Notes: generated by a model not told the origin, from the letters alone. Positions 49,001-60,555 are shown, counted from the stretch's first letter. The stretch: 64,000 nt of DNA from Micractinium sp. NFX-FRZ (GCA_029339195.1 JAPTJF010000002.1:186001-250000); one strand, 5' to 3'. Program-made: numbers and translations.

Positions 49001-52000
49001 TCGGCTGTCCCGTCGTGCATCGGCTCCGGCAGGGGCAGCACGTCTGGTGCGGCCGCAAAGCTGAGGTGGGGCTGGACCAGGGCGCCGGTGTGGGCGTTGA
49101 TGACGCTGGCCTGGGTGGCCTGAGGGCCCACAGCCAGCGCCACAACCTGTGCAGAGGTGGGAAAGGGGTAACAATGGAGGCAGTGTGCAGGCAAGGATCA
49201 GGGGCAGAGCAGAGCAGGCTGTGCAGGGCAGCAGGGCAGGTGGGGTGGGGAGAGCAGGGGAGGGCAGGGTTGGCGCAGAAGGTTCCATTCCCATGTGCTT
49301 CACGTGATAACACGATGTACCGTACCTCCACGTCGTGCTGCACATCGTGGGGCACCCGCCAGAGCGCCAGCTTGGAGGGGGCCGCCAGCTTGGCATCGGC
49401 TGATCCCGGCCCAAAGTCGAGCGACCACAGCACCCGCCCGTCGCCGTTGTGCAGCGCCAGCACCTTTCCGCGGGAGGTCAGCACAACCAGCTGCTTGCGG
49501 AAGCCGTCTGCAGGGGCGGCACAACAGGCCACATGCAAATGCAGGGACAGTGTTGGAAGTCGGCACAACAAGGTGCATGCGAGAGCCGTCACCAGGGAGG
49601 CATCGATGCCACGGCCGCGCAGAGAGGGAGTGGTTGCAGAAAGTGTCATCTTTGCATGCACAGGGGTCCCAGCGTGACCCCAGCAGGGCAAGATCGGCAC
49701 AGGCGGCCAGCTGGGAAGGGCCTCCCACCCAGCGCGCCCACCCAGCGGGCCCACCTGGGTCGCGCGTGGGGCGCAGCTTGTCACTGGTGACGGTGCGGTA
49801 CCGCTCCAGGCGGGCCACCTCCTCGGGGCTGGCCAGCCGCATGTTGCTCAGCCGGCTAGCCTGCACCTTGAGCGCCAGCAGCTGGGCGGCCAGCGCCTCG
49901 CCGCGCCCCGGCTGGGAGGCCAGCCACTGCGCCTCGTTTTCGGGCGTGGGCGCGGGCAGGTCGGTGAACAGCAGGTCTGTGGGGGGCGGGGGGAGGGGCG
50001 TTGGGTTTGTGTTCTCATGAGCAGTTGCAGGCGTCTGTGCATGTGTGGATGTGCTGCAGGTGGGGAGGAGCTGCAGCCAGGCATCACCATCCCATTGCCT
50101 GCCTGCATCCCCAGCAAACTTCCTGCTCCTGCTTTTGCTCCCTCTCCCCAGCCACACACATCCATTGGCCCCGCGCGCCTGCGCTGTATGAACCCCAGCC
50201 TCTTCATGCCGCACCTGGCTCCTCCCCCGCTTCACGGCCAGCACCCCAGTGGGCCCAGCAAAGCAGATGCAAGCAAAGCACCTCTGCTCCCTACAGCGCC
50301 GCCCGCTCACCCTGGATGGACCCCAGCTCCTCGTGGCGCACCCACTGCTGGCTGCTGCCCCGCGCCAGCGCCAGGCTTTCGTCATCAAACACAACCAGCT
50401 GGCTGCAGGCAGGGGAAAGGCAAGGCAAGGCAGACATGTCACATGCTGATCAGTCAACAAGGCGGAAAATTGAACACAAGTAGCTGGCTGCAGGTGGGGG
50501 GTGTGAGTGCAGAGTAGGCAAAGCATCCAGGCTTTGTGTTGCAGTGCGGCAGCAGTGCAGCATGAAGGCAGCAGCGGTGCGGGGACGCGCAGCAGGTGGG
50601 AGCAGGCAGCGTGCGGGGGTGCAGGAGGAGTATGCCAACCGGCGGCAGAGCATGCATGCGGGCAGCGCTGGCGCCTGCGTGCGTGCTTGCCTGACCGCCT
50701 TCTCGCCGCCCCGCGACAAGCTGGCTGCAAATACGGCCGCGACTGGCGTGGGCCCGGTGAGGCGCATCGGCGCCAGCCCCGCGACTGCACCCTCCTCCTG
50801 CACGCTGCCGTCTGCCGCCGACAGCGTCTGCACCCTCAGGCCGCCAGCGCTGGGGCTGGAGAGAGCCACCAGAGGGGCAAAGTCAGGCGAGGGCCCCAGG
50901 AAGCAGCCAGAAGCTGTGGCGCCAGCCACAAACTTCACCAGAGACGCTTCGCTGGCGCCGAGCTGTACCACCGCCGCCCCGCCGTCGGTCTGCAGCGCAA
51001 AGTGGGTGCTGCAGCTGCCGCGCAGCAGCCGCGCGCTGCCGAAGCTTGCGCCATCTGGCAGCAGCGCGGCCAGCGGCGTGCAGGGCAGCCGTGCGTCCCC
51101 CATGCCAAGCTTGATCTCTGCTGCGCACAGCTGGGTGCCGTCTGCCGACAGAGCGGCCACAGCAGAGCTGGTGAGCAGCAGCTGAGAGGCGCTGAGCTGG
51201 ACACCGCTGGCATCCAGGCTCATGGGAGGCCCCAGGTCACCGTTGGTCCCCATGTGATCCACAGCAATCAGGGAGGCGCTGCAGGGGGAGGGTGGGGTGG
51301 GGCGCAGGGCGCGAGTGGTAAGGGGAAGCGGGCGGGGCGGCAAGGTCTGCCGGCGGCAGGGCGAGGCGGCAGTCAGACGAGGCGGACGCGAGCTGCTGGT
51401 AGCTGCTGGCAGCAGCGGCACGAGGCGGTGGCTGTGGCAGCGGTGGCTGTGCAAGGGCCAGAGGCGTATGCCAGGGACCCAACGTCACCATCACCCCCGT
51501 CCCCCCAGACGCCCCACCAAAACGCTGCCATGCACGGCATAGTGCGCGCTGGTCAACCCACCCGGGCTGCAGGGCAATGCCCCAGGTGCCCGCCATCGCT
51601 GCCTTGGCCAGCCGCACAGCGGCCGCGCCCTGGAAGCGCGGCAGTGGCTCGCTCCACAGCTCCACGCCGTTGGTCACATTGTAGCCCTGCAGGCGAAAAG
51701 AGGACATCCGCATTCATGCGAAGTAGCTCGTAGATTGTGGAACTCTGGGCAGAGGAGAACAATGGCTGCAACTGCAGCTGAAGCGAGCAGCCGCGGCCTG
51801 GCAGGGGTGTAGTGTGGTGCAGACAGAGTGGTGAGAGGCAGCAACAGCGCAGGATGAGCACCGGGTGAGGACACTACCGACAGCAGTAGCGGCGGCGGCA
51901 GCAGCACCCACGTCGGGCCAGCACCCAGCACCCACCTTGGCTGCCCCGTTTGCTGCCACCACAACAAGGTCGCGCGGCTTCTGGTTGGGTGTGGAGCAGG

Positions 52001-52439
52001 GCGCCTGAGGATAGAGGATAATGTCAGCTGCCTCTGGCCCCGACAGCTGCCCGGCGCCTGGCACCTCCACTGCCCAGGCGGCGCCGCCGCTGACAGTGTC
52101 CCATGCCGTCAGCTGCCGTCCCCCATCGGTGAGCGTGAGCACGCGGTCGCTGCCGGGCAGCAAGCGGGTGGCCGCGTCGCCGTCGGAGAGAACGCGGCGC
52201 CAGAGCAGCGAGCCGTCTTTGACCGACAGCGCCGCCACGGTGCCCGCCTCTGCCGACGCCACAAACAGGCGGGCGCGGGGCTTGGCGGCCAGCTCCGCCA
52301 GGCTCACCCGCCCCACGTGCTGCTGCAGCCAGTCATACTGCCCCGCCTGGTCCTGATATATGGCCGTGGCGGGGGCCACCGCACATGCCAGGAGAAGCAG
52401 CGCAGCTGCCAGTGCCGCCAGCGGCGTGCGGGACGCCAT
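46082..52439 (-). CDS. EMC1: EMC1, ER membrane protein complex subunit 1
   Basis: Largest subunit of the ER insertase that places tail-anchored and multipass proteins. Thirteen minus-strand exons (52439-51936, 51686-51562, 51278-50691, 50402-50311, 49976-49755, 49507-49326, 49146-48840, 48626-48307, 47940-47813, 47633-47461, 47052-46923, 46586-46452, 46211-46082) join in phase to 1,011 residues, close to the human length. A signal peptide (LAALAAALLLLACAVAPATA) precedes a PQQ-like beta-propeller lumenal region (SLLWRRVLSDGDAATRL). The DUF1620 C-terminal region follows (VMGSGELKFKYLNPNALLVA, GPVHAVLSENTATYHFW, GQVYMLDRRFLDPRRP, GLDLFYTRLTPSKSFDMVPD), then one transmembrane helix (YALLVLIVVGMISATVVL) and a short basic cytosolic tail. 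The intron after 50691 has a GC donor. It is head to head with the RCC1 gene. Confidence 0.93.
50473..50499 (-). repeat. Echo copy of EMC1 acceptor/exon 4 start
   Basis: The acceptor and first bases of exon 4 (50388-50415; ctgcag then ccagctggttgtgtt on the coding strand) recur 85 bp upstream in the coding sense, again with a ctgcag acceptor. Confidence 0.7.
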
Positions 52440-52781
52440 CGTGCTGGTGTTGCACCTTTTCAGCAGGTGCTGAGATGAGAAAGCGCTCAGACGCTGGGCA
52501 TTGAGAGAGCAAAGAGGTGATCAAAAGGCAGCCAGGGGCGAGTTGCAGTGTACGGCTTCACTCCCTATGAGCACGATCTGCACCGCCAAGGCGCCTGCTG
52601 CTCCGTCTGGCGGAGGTCATGGCTCGCCTGCTGGGTGTCGTGTCGAGATGGCCCACGCCGCCTGCTTGACACTGATCAATCATTGTTTCAATCAGCCAAA
52701 TCGATACACGGCTCAGTAGTTACCTCCTGGGCTCCCGGGGCGCCCCTCAAGTCCACTCCACTCCCTACCGGGCCCCACGGT
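52440..52781. promoter_or_regulatory. Head-to-head intergenic region (EMC1 / RCC1 protein)
   Basis: 342 bp between divergent start codons. The RCC1 frame stays open upstream to 52548, but that part lacks propeller sequence, so I kept the ATG at 52782. Confidence 0.5.
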
Positions 52782-55700
52782 ATGCGGCGGGTTCTGGCCA
52801 CGTTTGGAAACGGCGACTGTGGTCGGCTGGGCCACTCCCTGACGGAGCACGCCTGCGAGGAGGTCCCCCGGGTGGTGCGCGCGCTGCTGGGCACGCCGCC
52901 GCTGCGCACGGTCGCCGCCGGTGGCGCACACACGGTCGCCCTCGATGACCGAGGCACTGTCTATGCCTGGGGGCTAAATGACAAGGGGCAGCTGGGGCTT
53001 GGGCACGACCGTGAGGAGCCAGAGCTGGGCCTGCCTCAGGAGGTGCCCCTACCGGAGCGCTGCGTGGGCCTGTCGGCGGGCTACTTCCACACCCTCTGCC
53101 TGGGCGAGAGCGGCGCTGTGTGGAGCTTTGGGTGCAACGGCAAGGGGCAGCTGGGGCTGGGCAAGGATGTGGTGCTGGTGCGGGAGCCGCGGATGGTGAA
53201 AGCGCTGCAGGGTGAGTGATTGGGGCAGGGTGGCGCTGGGTGGGGCGGAGTGGTCAAGGGTGCGGTGCCCGGGAAGGTGGTGATGGTGGTGTAGCATTTC
53301 AGCAGGTCGCACCAAAACTGGTGGCGCTGGCTGCATTCCCACAGCAGCTTAGCTGCTCTGATGCTTCCATGTTGGCACTGCAGATACCAAGGTAGTGGCA
53401 GTGGCTGCAGGCATGGAACACTCGCTAGCGCTTACCGCCGGCGGCGAGGTGTACAGCTGGGGTGCGTCGGCGAATGGGCGGCTGGGGCACGGGGCCCCCA
53501 CCTCCCTGCGGCTGTTTGGGTCCGGCGTGGAGTTCAGGCCCCGCCTGATCCGAGCCTTTGAAGCCCTGCGCATCAGCCAGGTGGGGGGGTGACAGCAGCG
53601 TGTGGATGGTGGACGTAAAGGCGTTTGCTGGCGGGGCAGGCTCCACGCCAAGCGGGCTGCGCGAGTTGGAATGGGTGGTCATGCGTTTTATTCTGGCAGG
53701 GGGGGGAGGTCAGATAGCTTGCATGAGACATGCAAGGCATGGCACTGCTGCACTGATACCACACTCCTTGCTACCTGCTATGCTTGTACGTAGAAAGTCA
53801 ATGCAAGTGGCCCCCTGCCTCCCCACCTCCCCGGCCCCTCGTGCAGATCTCCGCCGGCCAAATGCACTCTGCTGCTGTGAGCGCCGCGGGCGACGCCTTC
53901 CTCTGGGGCTACGGCAAGTTCAACCAGCTCGGCTTTGGGGACACGGAGGACCTGCACACGCCCACGGCGCTGCCGCCGCTCAAGGGCGGCACCGCTGCCG
54001 TCGCCTGCGGCTGGCTGCACTCGCTGGCGCTGCGCTATGGAGGGGAGGTGCTGTCCTGGGGGGCTAACCAGGTGGGTGTCAGGGTTTCAGGGTTTAGGGT
54101 TTACCCTCACCCGGGGGGGGGGGGGCCCGGGGGGGCCCACCAGTGGGGTGCGTGAGGAGAGGAGGAGGGTTGGGGAGTGCAGGCAGCTTAGAGCATGCCT
54201 GCCTTACTGTGGCCAGCCTGCAGCGTTGTGCAAGTAAGCTGGGCGTGCGGGTCCTGCATTAAAGAGCACTAGAGGTGAGGCCTCTGCAGCCCTTGGGCGC
54301 GTTCCGCCTGCCCTGTGCGCTGGGGGGCGCCCTTCCCGCTTGCTCGCACTCTTGCATGTGCTCCCCTCCTTCCCCCCACCCCTGCTGCCACTCCCCTCCT
54401 CCCCCTGCCGGTATGGCGTGCCGGTTTTTGGGGCACAAGAAAAGTCTCTGCTGCCATCTTACCTCGGGCTGCATTTGACACGTGTCCTATTAGTCCAACA
54501 ACCCTGCACACCCCTTCCCGCCCCCCCCCCGCCCCCCCCCGACAGAATGGCGTGCTGGGGCTGGGGCATGAGAAGGACCAGCAGCCGCGGCGCCCCTCCA
54601 AGGTGCCCGGCGTCAGCGGCGAGCAGATTGCGGCGGGATGGAAGCATTCCGCGGCGGTCACCGGCAGCGGCAAGCTCTACACGTGGGGCTGGGGCGGCAG
54701 CCAGGGTGAGAGCTGGGGGGCAGCAGGGTGCGGTGGGATGCTGCTGGGGGTGAGCCGGGTGAGGCGCCGCCTGGCCAGGCAGTGGTGGCAGCTTTGGTGG
54801 CGGCGGGAGAGAGCATGCAGCACAACGTAGGGCAGTAATGCCCTGTCCACCCCTGGCACAAGGCCCCGGGAATGCGCTCACACTGCCCCACACGGCGGAG
54901 ATGCTGCTGAAGCCGCACACCCAAGGCTGTCGCCTGCTCCACGCCGAGCCACGTCAGCAACCCGCGTGGCGCGCCTGCCGCCGGCTGCAGGCTCTGCACT
55001 TTGGTTTGGGGCCCCAACCTCCGGACTCCCTCACCTGCTTGCACCTGTACCCAACCTGCCCAGCCCCTTGCAGGCACGGCGCTGTCGTTTGAGGGGCGCA
55101 CCGGCACGGGTGGGCAGCTGGGCCATGGGAACGACTTTGATTACTGGAGGCCCCACCACGTGGAGTGGCTGCAGCTGACCGAGACCGACCTCAGCAAGCA
55201 GCAGCCCAGCGAGGGAAGCGAGCTGGCGTGGAGGGTGCAGCAGGTGGGCACGAGGGGTGGTGGCTGGGTGGCTGGGAAAATGGCTTGCGTGCACAGCGAG
55301 GGAGGGAGGTGGCACAGAGGGCGCAGCAGGTGGGCACGAGGGGTGGTGGGTAGGTGGGTGACTGGCTGAGAAAATGGCTTACGTGCACAGCGAGGGAGGG
55401 AGTTGGCACAGAGGGTGCAGCAGGGGGGCTTTGGGGGTTAGGTGGCGGGGCTGGCAGCCCGGCAAGGACCCGCGGGTAGGCCTGGAGGGTGCTGCAGACA
55501 GTTGAGAGTGGCTGGCACCTGGGGCGGCGAACTGGCGCAGAGGGTGCAGCAGGTGGGTGGGTGGGAGCGTGTGGGTTGGCGGGGGGCCTGTGATGAGGCG
55601 GCCAGCCTGCGGCCGTGGCCAGGTGATTTGGAGCAGGCAGGTGCCCCCCAGCGGCGGGCAAAGCACAGCGGCTGCATGCAGGGTGCCTCAGCCGGCGGCG

Positions 55701-55832
55701 CCGCCATACAGGTCCGTTGTGTGACGTGGGTCCCGCTCTGCCTGGTGCTGCCCCGCTGCCCCCTTGCAGGTGGCCTGCGGGCTGAACCACACGGCGGCCA
55801 TCATCGAGCTTGGACCAGATGTGGCGCTGTAG
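52782..55832 (+). CDS. RCC1-family seven-bladed propeller protein
   Basis: Six exons (52782-53211, 53384-53580, 53847-54071, 54546-54705, 55074-55243, 55770-55832) join in phase to 414 residues. Seven RCC1 repeats fill the protein: FGNGDCGRLGH, WGLNDKGQLGLGH, FGCNGKGQLGLG, WGASANGRLGHG, WGYGKFNQLGFG, NGVLGLGH and GGQLGHG, each paired with an AxGxxHS/T strand. This is one closed propeller without extra domains. Two blades carry GW[LK]HS, recalling UVR8's GWRHT, but the UVR8 tryptophan triad is absent and there is no UVR8-type C-terminal tail, so I do not call it UVR8. Partner unknown; family members act as GEFs or scaffolds. The last intron contains tandem copies of the exon-5 junction. Confidence 0.88.
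54081..54106. repeat. Interstitial telomere-like repeat (TTTAGGG type)
   Basis: Three degenerate units, agggtttc-agggttt-agggttt, lie just inside the donor of the RCC1 intron, followed by accc. TTTAGGG is the plant/Chlorella-type telomere repeat. Confidence 0.75.
54113..54136. repeat. Poly-G tracts in RCC1 intron
   Basis: Fourteen consecutive G, then ccc, then seven G. This could form G-quadruplex structure or be a sequencing-prone homopolymer; length may be unreliable. Confidence 0.8.
55209..55590 (+). repeat. Tandem repeats of exon-5 end plus donor in last RCC1 intron
   Basis: The end of exon 5 with its donor (gcgaggga...gtgcagcag|gtgggcacgagg, starting 55209) is repeated at about 55298, 55391 and, partly, 55525. 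Copies two and three also carry the following intron sequence (aaaatggcttrcgtgcaca). The unit is about 90 bp. Several copies keep a GT donor. Confidence 0.85.
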
Positions 55833-56365
55833 CAAGGCGCTGCCGACGTGGCACCCTGCAGTGAGAAGCTGACGAGAAGCTGACGAGGCGGTGGACATCA
55901 TCGTGCTCAGGCCTGACGCGGCACTGTGGAGTCGGAGCTGCTGGCGCGGCTTCTGTGCAGCAGGCAATTTGGGTTCTTTGACAAGCAGCCTGCCAGCAAG
56001 GCACTTTGCACGCACGCGACCTGGAACCCACCTGTACATTTACACCGTTGCCCTATCTCCACCATCTTGTATTCTCTTTGTGTATTCCTCTTTTATTCAT
56101 GTTTGCCTGTTCACATTCTCTGCCTTGCTTTTGCATGTCTCTGCCAATTTGCCAAGCTGCAGCTGTGATTACAACACCACGAAAAGGGGCCTTCAAAGCA
56201 AGTTGCTGGCCAGCTGCCGGCTGCCAGCTGGCAGCCCGCAAGCACGGCATCAATCAATCAATCAATGCAGGTGGACGTTGCTGTTACCCCGGTGCAGGCG
56301 CGCCCAGGAAGCTTTGGCGAGCCCATCAGCCTTCTGATGTTGTGTGTTTGACGCAGCATTGTTCG
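55833..56365. other. Tail-to-tail intergenic region (RCC1 / TPR gene)
   Basis: 533 bp, T-rich around 56040-56150. No coding sequence seen. Minus-strand TGTAA at 56169-56173, about 195 bases beyond the TPR-gene stop, is a poly(A) signal candidate. Confidence 0.5.
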
Positions 56366-59173
56366 TCACCGCGCCTGTGGGGCGCCCAGGAAGCGTTCCA
56401 TTGCTGCATACAGCCGCGGCGGCCAGCGCGTGTTCTGGCGGATGAAGCTGATGTCCCCCCACCGCCTGTCCTGGTTCAGCGCCCGCACCCACTGCTCCTC
56501 GGCACGCTCCCCCTCGCCCTGCGAGAGAGAAAGACGGGAAGGCAGAGTCAGGGCTTAGGCGTGGAGGAGCAAAGCTGGGTGTAAGGCCCAGGGACATGCG
56601 GTCACCTAGCAAGCTGGCAAGGCACCATGAACCCCTCAACGGCAGCGCACGCGACATTGTTTGGCCTGGGCGGGCGTGCAGGGACATTGGGCGAGAAATT
56701 GGCACGGCACAGCCAGCGCTCCAAGTCGGATGCACAGCTCTGAGGGAGGGCAGCAGGCCCCCCCGACCCCCACACCCCCCCACCCCCCAAACACCCACAC
56801 CCACCCACCCGCGACCACTCCACCGCCGCCAGCGCTGCATGCGCCTCCGCGTAATTGGAGTTCTTGCGCACGATGCCCTGCACTCAACGCAAAGAAGAAA
56901 CCCACATTTGAGGGCAAGTGGGGTGGAGCGGCCAGGAGCGTGCGCTGCGAGGGGCAGCACTCCTGGCCGATGAAATCATCCCTGCGTGACTCAGCTCAGT
57001 CAACTGCCTGCCTGCTCGCCCCACCCCACCCCGCCCCACCTGCATCATGCGTGCCGCCCCCACGTCGTCCTCCTGCTGGAAAAGCAGCGTGGCATGGCGC
57101 AGGCGGTAGCCTGCAAGGGCGCCAGGCAGGCCAGGCGGCAGGCAGGCAGCTCATGGGGGGCAGCCAGGCTGCAGCAGGCAGCTGGGGCAGGTGTGCAAGC
57201 TGGGTGTGACGAGCAGGGAGCATAGGACACTTTCAGGTGGATCCCAGCCTTTGGGTTTACAAGACCAGATGCGTCAGCCGTCAGCCTGGTGGGCTCACTG
57301 TGGCAGGCCTCGATTTGCTCTTGCACGTAGCATGCCCACCCACGCAACCCGCCGCGCAGCACAGCCAGCTCCCGCCCACCTGCCAGGCCCGGCGCCAGGT
57401 CAGCTGCGGTGCTAAAGTCCGTGAGCGCGTCATCCCACTGCTCCAAGCGCATGCGGATGTTGCCGCGGTCAAACCAGGCTGCAGGGCAGGGGGCACCCAC
57501 AGAATGGGTGAGAGGATGCACGGGAGTGAGCCTTTTCTTAGAGGCAACTGGACATTGAGTGGGCAGGCAAAGGTGTGGGCAGGCAGGGGCAACGCAGCCA
57601 AGGCTGCCTGTCAACCCACCCACCAACCCACCCACCTGCAAACTCTTTTGGGTCCCGCTCGATGGCGGCGTCGCAGTCCTGGGCCGCCGAGCGCCACAGC
57701 GCCAGTGCGGCGCCGCTGTCGCCGCTTGCAGCCGCGTCCACACCCAGGGTCTCCATTGCAACCGCGCGGTTGAGGTAGGGAACCGACGCCTGCAGTTGGG
57801 CAGTGGATGGGTGGGGTGGTGAGGCATCAAAGCATGTGGTGGAGCAATAGCAGAGGGAAGAGGATGATTTCCCGAGATTGCGCGGTCGAGGTAGGCAACT
57901 GGTGTCTGCATGGGATGGGGGTATTGTGGCGGCGCATAGCGTGGTGCCGTGGCAACAAAGAGAGCAGACTCGCAATCCATTGGTTGTCGCAGCAGCTCTG
58001 CTGCCCTTATGGAAAGAAGGGAATACCAGCCAGTAGCGCAACACGCGCACCTCTGGCGCCAGCTCCACCGCCTTGCTGTAGTCCTCCACAATCAGAACCC
58101 CAACGCAAATTTCAAACAAAGGGTGGCTTGTTGATAACAGACGGCAGCGCACCTCTGGCGCCAGCTCCACCGCCTTGCTGTAGTCCTCCACAGCCAGAGC
58201 CGACTTCCCCTGCTGCTGGTGAACGTTGCCAAGGTTGCTGCGGGGGCGGGAGTGGGGCATGCATGGGGGCGGGCCCGGGTCGGGGATGGGGATGGGACAG
58301 GGGCGAGCTTGGTATGTGGCTGCTGTGCAAGCACAGTGAGCTGGGGCTGGGGCTAGGGTTCGTGGGATGGAGTGGACTTAGAGGCCGCCGGTGCTCTGCC
58401 ATCCCTGCAAGCATTAGACCGGCTGGAAGCCGGGGAGATCAGGTGGAGCAGCCGGGGCAAGGAAATGTGGGGCAGCGACAGCCCCGCCCATGCAGCCACC
58501 TTGCCGCGCTACCCAGCCCCGCTGCCCACCACGCTGCATCCACCTGGGGTTGGCTCCCACCTGTAGGCACTGGCGCTGCTGGGGTCTTCATTCAGCAGGT
58601 AGATGAGGAAGAAGCGCTCAGCCTCTTCCAGCCGCCCCTCGGTGGCGGCACGCAGGCCTGCAGGGGGGGGGAGCCGAGCAGGTGCCTTGACGGGCTGCCA
58701 CCCTTGTTGCAGTGCCCCCATTCTGCTCCTACTGCACACCCCCAAACGTGCCACTAATGCGCCCCCTCCGCAGGCTGCCCAGACAGCAGCCTGCAAAGGC
58801 AATTGCGCACAGCCACCGATACCCCAAGCGCCCGTACAAATGCCGTCCTTTTGGTTGACCGTAACACCGGGGCTTGCAAGCGTGACGCCATACCTGCTTT
58901 GAGGGTGGCCGACTCCACATCCTCCAATCGCACATTGACAGCAGCTGCATCTGGCGGCGGCGCAACCAGCAGGAGGGCAGCGGCGAGCAAGCCGAGCAGC
59001 GGCGGTGGCGGCGGCAGCAACAGCAGCAGGGGTTGCTGTTCTCTTCGTGCAGCTGCTGCTGCTGCGCATCGCCCATTCGATGAACTTCTGCCGATGCTGC
59101 TGCAGAAATGGAGCGGGCGGGAGGCGCAAGTCGCCGGTGGGGACACCGCTCTGAGCACTGGGCTGTGCCACAT
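56366..59173 (-). CDS. TPR protein, probably thylakoid lumen/chloroplast
   Basis: Eight minus-strand exons (59173-58894, 58657-58561, 58237-58153, 57789-57636, 57478-57380, 57110-57040, 56877-56809, 56518-56366) join in phase to 335 residues. The first 75 residues resemble a bipartite plastid-to-lumen signal: a Ser/Arg-rich stretch (SPPATCASRPLHFCSSIGRS), then a long hydrophobic segment (LLGLLAAALLLVAPPPDAAA) with an AxA-type site. TPR motifs follow (NLGNVHQQQGKSALAVEDYS, WFDRGNIRMRLEQWDDALTD, FSTAADLAPGLAGYRLRHA). The C-terminus (EQWVRALNQDRRWGDI, NTRWPPRLYAAMERFL) matches the plant TPR family whose members end in a VKNIRRWPP-like motif. Partner unknown. A perfect in-frame 46-bp copy of an exon end lies in the third intron and could give a longer isoform. 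Confidence 0.82.
57876..57909 (-). repeat. Echo copy of TPR-gene exon 4 start
   Basis: Reads tgcag then codons PVAYLDRAIS on the minus strand, echoing the real exon start SVPYLNRAVA at 57757-57792, about 117 bp away. Confidence 0.7.
58045..58090 (-). repeat. Perfect 46-bp echo copy of TPR-gene exon 3 end and donor
   Basis: Identical to 58147-58192, which encodes VEDYSKAVELAPE and the gtgcgc donor. The offset is exactly 102 bp, a multiple of three, and the sequence between is open, so use of the second donor would insert 34 residues, including a duplicate of the TPR helix. Confidence 0.95.
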
Positions 59174-60555
59174 ACTCTCCGCTGCTTGCTGCGATTAGAA
59201 TCGAATCAATCGTCTGCTGTTCGATCCTTGAGCGGGCCAGACTGAGCAACGCGAGGGCCAGGCGGGCAGGCGGAAGGCGCAGGGTTCCACAAGCGTGTGC
59301 GCTTGCTTGAACAACCACAGCTCGAATGGGTGGAAGGCGAACTGCGTTTGGACCCTGAGCGCCGGCACCGCCAAAGGCCATCTGGGCAGGAAGTGGCGCC
59401 GGTCGTGGCGGCAGCGCTGTGGACAGCCTGCGTCACACGTTGTCCCCACAGGCACAAAGGCATGTGCTGGTTATACCACATCTATATAGTTGAAACACTC
59501 CACTGTGGCATCTAAACGTTGTAAGCCGCCCAGTGCTGCCCACGCCACCCAGTAGTAGAGCCGGGGAATGCCTCGCGGTACTGCGGGTACTGAAGCAAAG
59601 GCGGGGGCCGAGCCCGTCAGGAAGTGTGGGCTTGGTCACACGGCAGCACTACGATCGTACCTATCTCCCCGAGGTCCGGTGCCCAGACAGGCCTAACTGG
59701 GCGCAAGGTCAGTGCCAGAATGGCGGCGGCGCAAGGTGGAGCTGCTGGGGTGCGCGGCCGGGCGCAGTACATGCACGGGCGCGCCGAACATGCACGGTCA
59801 GCAGCCATCGCAGTGCTTGCTGCCTCTCTAGCCACGTCATCACGGCCCTCTGAGCCGTTGGTAGAATTCCCAACCACTGAGAAAGCCGAAGCAGCCCTCC
59901 AAGTCTCCCAATCTGTGCACGGCGCTCAGGTCCGTCCAACTCCACGCAGCTCTCCAGCTTCCTGCCGCGCTGAGGCCGGCAGGGCTGCTGCTCTGGGCAG
60001 CAGCAGGGACCCGCCACGACCCGGGGTAGACAACAATGCCATGCTTGCAGGTAACAGTCACGAAGGAAGGCGCGGAGGTGTCGCAACAGATGCCATTCTG
60101 TGCCCACTCTGCAGTGCATGGCGCCACATCAGTCCTGCAGCCAGACCACTCCCACAACAGCTGCTCAGGAAGTCATTCCTCTCGTGTTCGTAGGCCATTC
60201 GCTTGAAGTGCCAAGTCGAATCAAACGGGCAATTTATCGTGAGCTTGAGCCTGGCTTGAGCGAGCAGCCGTGGGCAGAGGCGTATGTGCGGTTTTGCCCC
60301 GCACCCGAACTGCAATTTGCTCGCCCTATACGTCGTTATCAATTCGGTTGATTGGCAGCGAGAGGCGCGCCTGCAAGGTGGTCCTCTCCTCCCCAGCCCC
60401 ACCTCCCAGCTTCCAGTCCCAGCTGCCAGCAGTGGTGCCAGCCACACCTCACACTGGCGGCTGGCTCAGCCCTGGAGCTGCTGGCTGGCACATCTCACAG
60501 TTAGCACAACCTCAACCCTGCTACCCCTGCCTCTCACGCAGGTAACTGTGTCAAA
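59174..60555. other. Long head-to-head intergenic region, no gene supported
   Basis: 1.38 kb between the TPR-gene start and the protease-like gene start. Open frames exist (for example 59624-60193 plus) but none has splice-supported or family-like sequence. A TATATAG at 59483-59489 is a possible TATA element, most plausibly for the minus-strand gene. Confidence 0.45.

Noticed and set aside
52782..55832. UVR8 UV-B photoreceptor
   Set aside because: RCC1 propeller is present, but the GWRHT tryptophan triad and C-terminal tail of UVR8 are not.
59568..60193. Possible small gene(s) with upstream TATATAG
   Set aside because: Frames are short, composition is non-coding and no family or splice pattern supports them.
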